Shown here piece after piece: positions 1 through 5,365 of a stretch of 5,484 nt of DNA. Made by a program: the position numbers and the translations under genes. A model generated the notes under the pieces. It was not told where the DNA came from, did no database searches, and saw only the letters and a list, made by a program, of their open reading frames with translations. Positions within the stretch are counted from its first letter, which is position 1. The number at the start of each line of letters is the position of its first letter. The DNA comes from Bacteroidales bacterium (GTDB taxonomy: Bacteria; Bacteroidota; Bacteroidia; Bacteroidales; P3), in NCBI GenBank assembly GCA_017647065.1, contig JAGCLI010000091.1:1-5484 (forward strand), in the 5' to 3' direction.

Positions 1-31
1 TCAGATTAAAAAATAAATAAAACACAATACA

Positions 32-277
32 ATGGAAAAGAAAGAAATAATAATTTGTTTAGGTAGTTCTTGCTTTGCAAGAGGAAACAACAAGAATCTT
101 GAATTTATCCAAGAATATCTTAAAGTTAATGACCTAAAAGCAAAGATTACTTTCAAAGGACAGTTATGTTCTCAACAATGTAGCCAAGGTCCTGTTGTGA
201 TAATCGATGGTGAGATGTTCACAATGGTAAACAAAACAAAATTGTTAGAGATATTAAACAATAAGTTTGGACTTTAA
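32..277 (+). CDS. Thioredoxin-like [2Fe-2S] ferredoxin, hydrogenase-associated
   Basis: This 81-residue protein is a stand-alone thioredoxin-like [2Fe-2S] ferredoxin, related to the NuoE/HydC cluster domain but lacking the N-terminal helical part of those subunits. The four expected ligands are C9 and C14 (C-x4-C, in CLGSSC) and C46 and C50 (C-x3-C, in CSQQC), followed by a Gly-Pro turn at 53-54 typical of the fold. It is cytoplasmic, with no signal peptide or membrane segment. It probably passes electrons to or from the H-cluster protein encoded 14 bp downstream. The ATG at 32 is the only sensible start: an in-frame stop lies at 14-16, and the region before it is A-rich without a Shine-Dalgarno motif, as is usual in Bacteroidota. 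The fold assignment is firm. The redox partner is inferred from gene order alone. Confidence 0.88.
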   Translation: MEKKEIIICLGSSCFARGNNKNLEFIQEYLKVNDLKAKITFKGQLCSQQCSQGPVVIIDGEMFTMVNKTKLLEILNNKFGL

Positions 278-291
278 AAAATAGTTTTCTT

Positions 292-2073
292 ATGCAAAAC
301 ACAGCTCCTGTTTATACGGAAAAAAGTAATTGTCAAGATTGTTACAGATGTGTAAAAGCATGTCCTGTAAAGGCAATTAAATTAGAATCAGGTTCGGCTT
401 CAATCGTTCCTGATTTATGTATTTATTGTGGTACTTGTACACTTATTTGTCCAAATGGTACTAAAAAAGTTAGAAATGATTTAGCTTCGGTAAAACAATC
501 CTTGATGCGACAAGAAAAGATTATTGTTTCCTTAGCACCAAGTTATCTAAGCGAATATGCCAAAGAAGACATACATAAAGTAATAGCAGCCTTCAAAGAA
601 GCAGGCTTTTGGCAAGTATCAGAAACCGCAATAGGAGCAGAAAAAGTAGCAGAAGCAACAAAAGCATGGATAGATAGTCAACCAAATGGTGTATATATAT
701 CCTCTTGTTGTCCTTCGGCAGTGCAACTAATTAAAAAATACTACCCAGAATACTCCTCTTACATAGTGCCAGTGTTCTCTCCAATGATTACACACTCTCT
801 ATTCTTAAAAAGCATATACCCAAATGCAAAAGTAGCCTTTGTTGGACCATGTGCAGCCAAGAAATCAGAATTAGATAAATTTCAAGGAAAGATAGATTTC
901 GTTTTAACATTCCAAGAAATCAAAGAATTATTTGATGATATGGGCATTTACTTTGAGTTTATGAAACCAACCGAAGAAGATGTCTTTTTCCCATTCAAAG
1001 CCTCAAAAGGAAACTTATATCCAATCGATGGAGGAATGCTAACAAATATGATAGATAGCATAACAACCACCGAAGCGAGAATCAATCACAATACAGGAAA
1101 TGTAGATGCACGCTATATGACTTTTTCGGGTGTTCAAAACATAAAAGAAATTCTTTCCGACTTTAATCAATTAGACACAAGTTGCAAAACATTCTTAGAG
1201 TTAATGACCTGTGAAGGCGGTTGCATAAAAGGACCTTGTTCAAACGAAAATTGTTCCTCAGCAACAAAAAGAGTACAAGTCTTAAAAAATGTAAATATCA
1301 ACAAAGAAGAACACAACTACGAAGAAACCTTAAAACAATTAGATATATCAGAAAACTACGACTATATAAAAGCCGTTGAACAAAAAGAATACACACAAAA
1401 ACAAATACAAGAAGCACTAAAAAGAGTAAATAAAAAAAGCGAAGCAGACGAATTAAATTGTGGAGGCTGTGGATACGATACTTGCCGTCAATTTGCAAAA
1501 GCCTTAATAGACGGAAGAGCAGAAAATGATATGTGTGTATCATACATGCGTAAAATAGCACAAGACAAAACCAATATTTTATTAAAGAAAATTCCACAAG
1601 GCATAGTCATAGTCAATGAAAGTCTAAAAATAGTAGATACAAACGAAAAATTTGCCTCAATGCTTGGCGAAGAAGTCAAAGCACTATACGATACAAACCC
1701 AGGCTTACACGGAGCAGACATTACAAAACTCGTACCATTCCACAAATTCTTCTCCTCAGTCCTAAGCACAGGAGTAGATGTCTTAGAACAAGACATAAGA
1801 GATGGGGACAACTACTATGGATTATCTATATTTTCAGTACAAGACTTCTCCTTAGTATGTGGAATCCTACAAAATCTTCACGCACCAGAAGTAAGAAAAG
1901 ACATAGTATTAAAAAGAACACAAGATGTGATTATGGAAAATATGAAAGTCGTACAAAAAATAGCCTTTCTATTAGGAGAAAACGCTTCATATACCGAAGC
2001 TATGCTCAATTCCATAGTAGAATCGCATCAAGATAAAGAAAAAAAAGACATACCATTGACCTTTGATCTATAA
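292..2073 (+). CDS. PAS-domain [FeFe]-hydrogenase, putative H2/redox sensor (HfsB-like)
   Basis: The 593-residue product has four parts. Residues 14-54 form a 2[4Fe-4S] ferredoxin (C14, C17, C20, C24 and C43, C46, C49, C53). Residues about 75-325 are the H-cluster domain, with all three signatures: SSCCPSA (137-143), PCAAKKSE (186-193) and the TCEGGC segment. The inferred H-cluster ligands are C140, C187, C307 and C311, and C139 sits at the usual proton-transfer position. Residues 390-415 carry a further [4Fe-4S] motif (C390, C393, C398, C415) of the Fe-S domain type. Residues about 432-530 look like a PAS domain, followed by an amphipathic helical tail (533-593). H-cluster plus PAS is the architecture of putative sensory hydrogenases and of HfsB. 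No kinase or cyclase output is fused; the phosphatase 11 bp downstream is the likely output. Catalysis versus sensing cannot be decided from sequence. The exact phylogenetic group (C or D) is unresolved. Confidence 0.9.
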   Translation: MQNTAPVYTEKSNCQDCYRCVKACPVKAIKLESGSASIVPDLCIYCGTCTLICPNGTKKVRNDLASVKQSLMRQEKIIVSLAPSYLSEYAKEDIHKVIAAFKEAGFWQVSETAIGAEKVAEATKAWIDSQPNGVYISSCCPSAVQLIKKYYPEYSSYIVPVFSPMITHSLFLKSIYPNAKVAFVGPCAAKKSELDKFQGKIDFVLTFQEIKELFDDMGIYFEFMKPTEEDVFFPFKASKGNLYPIDGGMLTNMIDSITTTEARINHNTGNVDARYMTFSGVQNIKEILSDFNQLDTSCKTFLELMTCEGGCIKGPCSNENCSSATKRVQVLKNVNINKEEHNYEETLKQLDISENYDYIKAVEQKEYTQKQIQEALKRVNKKSEADELNCGGCGYDTCRQFAKALIDGRAENDMCVSYMRKIAQDKTNILLKKIPQGIVIVNESLKIVDTNEKFASMLGEEVKALYDTNPGLHGADITKLVPFHKFFSSVLSTGVDVLEQDIRDGDNYYGLSIFSVQDFSLVCGILQNLHAPEVRKDIVLKRTQDVIMENMKVVQKIAFLLGENASYTEAMLNSIVESHQDKEKKDIPLTFDL

Positions 2074-2084
2074 ACCACTAAGAA

Positions 2085-3287
2085 ATGTTGAATAAAGAAA
2101 AATTATTCATAGAAGTAGGAAGCTATCAAAACAACAAACACAAAAACATAGTTTGTGGCGACTCCGTTTTGTTACGTAAATGCGTAGGAGAAAACCGAAA
2201 CATTGCAGTACTATCAGACGGATTAGGCAGTGGAGTAAAAGCCAACGTGCTTTCAACAATGACAGCCTCGATGGCAATGAATTTTAGAGTAAGACACGAA
2301 CCTATTATTCGCACCGTACAATCCATAATGAACACTCTACCCGTAGATAGCGTACGAAACATAAGCTATTCTACATTTACAATAGTTGATGTAGATTCCA
2401 ATGGAGAAGCAAACATAGTAGAATACGACAACCCCTCACTAATCTTGGTGCGAAACGGAAAAGTACAACAAATAGAAGGCAGTGATACTATAATACATAG
2501 AGGAAATGCCAATACAGCATCCTTAGAAGAAAGAAGATTAAAACTATCCAACATAACCCTTCAAAAAGAAGACCGACTAATCTTCTATTCCGATGGAGTA
2601 ACTCAATCAGGCATAGGCAATATGGATATGCCATTTGGTTGGGGCGATTTAGTTTACGACTTTGTAGAAAACATACTAAAAGAACAACCACAAATTTCGG
2701 CAAGAGAACTCTCAATGAAAATTGTAAAACAAGCCGAACTCAATGACATACTCCGTCCAAAAGACGACACCTCTTGCGTAGTGATGTACGTAAGAGAGCC
2801 AAGAAAACTCTTAATCTGCACAGGTCCACCATTTTCCGAAACAAAAGACAAATACCTTGCAGAAATAGTATCCTCATACGAAGGAAAGAAAATAGTTTGT
2901 GGAGGGACCACCTCACAAATCCTTTCAAGAGAACTAAAAAAAGAAATAACCGTAAACATAGACGACATAGTAGCAGGCCTTCCTCCAAAATCCGAGATGG
3001 AAGGCATAGACCTTATGACCGAAGGAATCATAACCCTTGGAGCCTTAGTAGAAATACTAAGAAAAGGCCAGCCAACCGATCTCTCAGGACAAGGACCCGC
3101 TTGGGATATGTTAAGAATGATACTTGATGCCGATATAATAGATTTATTAGTAGGTACAAAAATCAACGTAGCCCACCAAGATCCAAGCCTGCCAGTAGAA
3201 CTTGAAATACGAAGAAACGTAGTAAAAAACATAGCCTCATTATTAGAGACAAAATTTATGAAAGACGTAAAAATGCAATTTATATAA
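2085..3287 (+). CDS. SpoIIE-family (PP2C-type) serine phosphatase
   Basis: This 400-residue cytoplasmic protein has an N-terminal SpoIIE/PP2C phosphatase domain (about 1-235) that removes phosphate from Ser/Thr using metal ions. The motifs appear in order: CGDS with D26, LSDGLGSG with D45-G46, a YDNPS strand (114-118), FYSDGVTQSG with D170, and KDDTS with D227-D228. These acidic residues match the metal-binding set of the family, so the enzyme should be active. Residues about 240-400 form an extension with a CGGTTSQ segment (272-278) and a TEGI segment. I associate this extension with phosphatases of hydrogenase clusters but cannot assign it a function. There are no transmembrane, HAMP, GAF or response-receiver parts, so control must come from a partner, most simply the PAS-hydrogenase encoded 11 bp upstream. 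The substrate is unknown: no anti-sigma-factor antagonist or kinase gene lies in the window. Confidence 0.9.
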   Translation: MLNKEKLFIEVGSYQNNKHKNIVCGDSVLLRKCVGENRNIAVLSDGLGSGVKANVLSTMTASMAMNFRVRHEPIIRTVQSIMNTLPVDSVRNISYSTFTIVDVDSNGEANIVEYDNPSLILVRNGKVQQIEGSDTIIHRGNANTASLEERRLKLSNITLQKEDRLIFYSDGVTQSGIGNMDMPFGWGDLVYDFVENILKEQPQISARELSMKIVKQAELNDILRPKDDTSCVVMYVREPRKLLICTGPPFSETKDKYLAEIVSSYEGKKIVCGGTTSQILSRELKKEITVNIDDIVAGLPPKSEMEGIDLMTEGIITLGALVEILRKGQPTDLSGQGPAWDMLRMILDADIIDLLVGTKINVAHQDPSLPVELEIRRNVVKNIASLLETKFMKDVKMQFI

Positions 3288-3312
3288 TAAAACAATAAAA
3301 AACAGTAATAAT

Positions 3313-3570
3313 ATGTTAAACGTAAGAATTTGTGTAGGCACTTACTGTTACATAACAGGAGGTGAAGAATTGGCAAAAATGAAAAAAAACTTGCCAGAAG
3401 ACATTAAAGACAAAGTAGAAATGATTGGTTCAGCATGCTTAGGATGTCACGACATGGAAGGCGTAGCAAAACCACCATACGCAAAAGTAGGTGATGTTTT
3501 AATTCAAGAATGTACAGAAGAAAAACTATTAGACGAAATCTATCGTCAATTAGGAATGGAGCGTAAATAA
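3313..3570 (+). CDS. Small thioredoxin-like [2Fe-2S] ferredoxin
   Basis: An 85-residue cytoplasmic protein of the thioredoxin-like [2Fe-2S] ferredoxin type. C7 and C12 make the usual C-x4-C pair (CVGTYC) near the N-terminus, followed by a helix. The second pair is C42 and C45 in SACLGCHD, which is C-x2-C rather than the C-x3-C seen in the first ferredoxin of this operon. A charged C-terminal helix ends the protein. It lies 25 bp after the phosphatase gene and 26 bp before the second hydrogenase, and is probably that enzyme's electron-transfer partner. The two ferredoxins are clearly diverged (about 80 residues each, little identity beyond the cysteines), so this is not a recent duplication. 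The start is the ATG after an A-rich leader without a Shine-Dalgarno sequence. The altered cysteine spacing leaves some doubt about cluster type. Confidence 0.82.
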   Translation: MLNVRICVGTYCYITGGEELAKMKKNLPEDIKDKVEMIGSACLGCHDMEGVAKPPYAKVGDVLIQECTEEKLLDEIYRQLGMERK

Positions 3571-3596
3571 CAAAAATACTAAAAAAACGAAAAATA

Positions 3597-5018
3597 ATGG
3601 CATTAAATAACGCAGTAGAAATAAGAAGAGAAATACTAATGCGTCTATCAAAACTAATACTAAACGATGAATTAGTAGAAAAGATAGATAGATTACCATT
3701 AGAAATGCGTCCAAAAGACAAAGAAAACACAAGATGTTGCGTACACAAAGAAAGAGCAGTCTTGAAGTACAAAACAATGGCAGTCTTAGGCTTTAACGTA
3801 TATGACGAAAAAGACGAATTAGACCCATTATCACATTACGCAAAACTTGCACAAGAAAGAACAGACAAAACATCAGTAATGATGACAGTTGTTGATGAAG
3901 CATGTTCTTCATGTGTAAAAAACAACTACATAGTAACCAATCTATGTAGAGCTTGTGTAGCAAGACCATGTACATACGCATGTAAAAAAGGAGCAATCAC
4001 AGTAGGCGACAAACAAGCCAACATAGACACAGAAAAATGCGTGAATTGCGGAATGTGTATGGAAGCATGTCCATTCCACGCAATCATTTACCAACCAGTA
4101 CCATGCGAAGAAAGCTGTCCAGTAGGAGCAATCTCAAAAGACGAACACGGAATAGAACACATAGATCCAGACAAATGTATCTATTGTGGTAAATGTATGG
4201 TAGCATGTCCATTCGGAGCAATCTTTGAAAAAACATTCCTAATCGATATCTTCCGCGACATAAAAGAAGGCAAAAAAGTAGTAGCTATGGTAGCACCATC
4301 ATTAGGAGGACAATTCAAAGCCGACTATGGAAAAGTACTTGCAGGCATCAAACAATTAGGATTCTTTGACGTAGTAGAAGTTGCCTTAGGAGCAAACATC
4401 ACAACCGAACACGAAAGAGAAGAATTCATAGAAAGACTTCACGAAGGAGCATCATTTATGACAACATCATGCTGTCCAAGTTGGATGAATCTTGTAAGAA
4501 AACATTTGCCAGAAATGCAACAATACGTTTCTACAACACACTCACCAATGGTTTACACAGCACGCCACGTAAGAGAAAAATACCCAGACGCAAAAACCGT
4601 TATGGTATCACCATGCGTAGGAAAAAGAAGCGAAAGCTGTCTATATGACGAAGTAGATTACGTAATCTCATACGAAGAAATCGAAGCATTATTCAAAGCC
4701 TCAAACATAGATTTAGAAGCATTAGAACCAATGCCACTTGATCCAAACATCGTAGGACACGGAAGAGGATTCGCAATGATTTCAGGAGTAACCGAATCTG
4801 TTAAACTTACAGCACCAGATCCAAACGTAATCAAAGAAGTTGTAATAGATGGATTAAACAAACAAGTAATCCGTCAATTAAAACAATACGCAAAAGCAGG
4901 ACAATGCCCAGGCAACTTCATAGAAGTAATGTCATGCCCAGGCGGTTGCGTAAACGGATGCGACACAATCAACAATCCAAAAACAGCAGCACGCCAAATC
5001 CTTCCAACAACAAAATAA
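3597..5018 (+). CDS. [FeFe] hydrogenase, group B-like, with four-cluster ferredoxin region
   Basis: This 473-residue cytoplasmic enzyme should interconvert H+ and H2. Residues 1-100 are a charged N-terminal region with a C47-C48 pair. Residues 103-204 hold 16 cysteines: C103/C106, C117/C120/C125/C129, C148/C151/C154/C158, C170/C174 and C194/C197/C200/C204, enough for four [4Fe-4S] clusters. The H-cluster domain (about 225-460) has TSCCPSW (290-296), PCVGKRSE (339-346) and MSCPGGCVNGC (445-455). The predicted H-cluster ligands are C293, C340, C447 and C451, with proton-transfer C292 present, so it looks catalytically competent. The N-terminal extension, the SPC rather than MPC second signature, and the short C-terminus fit the group B (B1/B3) hydrogenases of gut anaerobes. 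No PAS or other sensor domain is present. It is the last gene before the terminator. Its in vivo direction and donor are not readable here; a ferredoxin-linked, H2-evolving role is the simplest guess. Confidence 0.92.
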   Translation: MALNNAVEIRREILMRLSKLILNDELVEKIDRLPLEMRPKDKENTRCCVHKERAVLKYKTMAVLGFNVYDEKDELDPLSHYAKLAQERTDKTSVMMTVVDEACSSCVKNNYIVTNLCRACVARPCTYACKKGAITVGDKQANIDTEKCVNCGMCMEACPFHAIIYQPVPCEESCPVGAISKDEHGIEHIDPDKCIYCGKCMVACPFGAIFEKTFLIDIFRDIKEGKKVVAMVAPSLGGQFKADYGKVLAGIKQLGFFDVVEVALGANITTEHEREEFIERLHEGASFMTTSCCPSWMNLVRKHLPEMQQYVSTTHSPMVYTARHVREKYPDAKTVMVSPCVGKRSESCLYDEVDYVISYEEIEALFKASNIDLEALEPMPLDPNIVGHGRGFAMISGVTESVKLTAPDPNVIKEVVIDGLNKQVIRQLKQYAKAGQCPGNFIEVMSCPGGCVNGCDTINNPKTAARQILPTTK

Positions 5019-5040
5019 GGAAACACAAAAACACAAATAT

Positions 5041-5074
5041 AAAAGGGAGAAACAAAGCGTTCTCCCTTTTTTTT
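5041..5074 (+). terminator. Rho-independent terminator of the hydrogenase operon
   Basis: The arms 5041-5051 and 5060-5070 are perfect inverted repeats of 11 bp (core GGGAGA/TCTCCC), with an 8-nt loop at 5052-5059. A run of eight T residues (5067-5074) overlaps the end of the 3' arm and continues as T-rich DNA to about 5085. It starts 23 bp after the hydrogenase stop codon, the expected place for the end of the operon transcript. The T-rich side lies on the plus strand, so termination acts on rightward transcription. Confidence 0.92.
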
Positions 5075-5082
5075 CTTTACTT

Positions 5083-5115
5083 TTTGAAAATAAAACAAAA
5101 AAAATCTTATTTTTG
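5083..5115 (+). promoter_or_regulatory. Bacteroidota-type promoter (TTTG / TAnnTTTG) for the lipoprotein gene
   Basis: An exact TAnnTTTG element (TATTTTTG, 5108-5115) is preceded by a TTTG box (5083-5086) at a spacing of 21 bp. This matches the -33/-7 promoter layout known for Bacteroides and relatives. Transcription would start near 5120-5123, giving an untranslated leader of about 30 nt before the ATG at 5153. It lies just beyond the operon terminator, so the downstream gene is probably transcribed independently. A weak GGAA purine stretch at 5147-5150 is too close to the start to be a normal Shine-Dalgarno site. Confidence 0.7.
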
Positions 5116-5152
5116 CAATCGTGTTATTATTTAATAATTTAAATTTGGAAAT

Positions 5153-5365
5153 ATGAAAGGTACAAAAATTAAATTACTTTTTTATGTTTTGCTATCTATA
5201 GCATTGTTTAGCCTTACATCTTGCGAGGAAAAAGAAGATGTTTTAAACACTTATTATTTATATGAATGTTCTGAGAGTATGCAATGTGAGAGTTTAAAGT
5301 ATGGACATGATTTTCAAATTTCATCAGTTTTACTAATTAACGCATTAGACGATTTTCAAAACTAG
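5153..5365 (+). CDS. Small putative lipoprotein, possibly truncated by an in-frame TAG
   Basis: The 70-codon frame starts with a clear lipoprotein signal: a basic N-terminus (K2, K5, K7), a hydrophobic stretch at 8-21, and a lipobox LTSC with the lipidated cysteine at C24. The next residues are EEKED. An acidic stretch directly after the cysteine is compatible with the Bacteroidota lipoprotein export signal that sends lipoproteins to the cell surface. The mature part (25-70) is short, with two further cysteines (C39 and C45), and matches no family I recognise. It has its own promoter and is unlikely to belong to the hydrogenase operon; the DNA also becomes more T-rich. The frame ends in TAG, unlike the five operon genes, which all end in TAA, and it continues open beyond the stop. 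The gene is real, but whether this is the full product is doubtful. Confidence 0.6.
   Translation: MKGTKIKLLFYVLLSIALFSLTSCEEKEDVLNTYYLYECSESMQCESLKYGHDFQISSVLLINALDDFQN

Larger units (their letters stand above)
32..5018 (+). other. Five-gene [FeFe]-hydrogenase/phosphatase operon
   Basis: Five genes run in one direction with intergenic gaps of 14, 11, 25 and 26 bp. I see no terminator hairpin or TAnnTTTG promoter element in the gaps, and a strong terminator follows the last gene, so one transcript is likely. The order is small ferredoxin, PAS-hydrogenase, SpoIIE phosphatase, small ferredoxin, hydrogenase. This resembles the Thermoanaerobacterium hfs operon, where a PAS-containing hydrogenase (HfsB) is co-transcribed with a second [FeFe] hydrogenase. 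The first 31 bp show no promoter, so the 5' end of the unit is probably upstream of the window. Maturation genes hydE, hydF and hydG are not here and must be elsewhere if the H-clusters are assembled. Confidence 0.8.

Noticed and set aside
1..9. Possible 3' end of an upstream operon gene: frame 1 reads two codons and then TAA at 7-9.
   Set aside because: Only two sense codons are visible and stops are common in such A/T-rich DNA. The spacing (22 bp) would fit the operon, but there is not enough sequence to call a gene.
2774..3127. 117-codon plus-strand frame inside the phosphatase gene, rich in Arg/Lys/Asn.
   Set aside because: It is a frame-shifted shadow of the phosphatase C-terminal region, whose own frame is continuous and motif-bearing.
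1298..3777. Several minus-strand open frames of 62-240 codons opposite the hydrogenase, phosphatase and second ferredoxin genes.
   Set aside because: They overlap well-supported plus-strand genes with clear motifs, have low-complexity Leu/Phe/Ser-rich translations and arise because the A-rich sense strand leaves few stops on the other strand.
4065..4216. Near-identical short DNA repeats (AGCATGTCCATTC at two places) in the second hydrogenase gene.
   Set aside because: They encode the two matching cysteine motifs (ACPF) of the ferredoxin domains, so they reflect an ordinary internal domain repeat rather than a mobile or regulatory repeat.
292..5018. Electron-bifurcating HydABC-type hydrogenase complex.
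   Set aside because: No NuoF-like flavoprotein gene is present, the hydrogenases are not of the HydA layout, and the small ferredoxins lack the NuoE helical domain.
4904..5134. 76-codon plus-strand frame across the end of the second hydrogenase and the terminator.
   Set aside because: It reads through the terminator hairpin and promoter and has Arg/Asn/Lys-rich low-complexity sequence, so it is a shadow frame.
5019..5152. Possible small RNA or riboswitch in the gap between the operon and the lipoprotein gene.
   Set aside because: The only strong hairpin is the intrinsic terminator, and the predicted leader after the promoter is only about 30 nt and AT-rich, with no sign of a structured aptamer.
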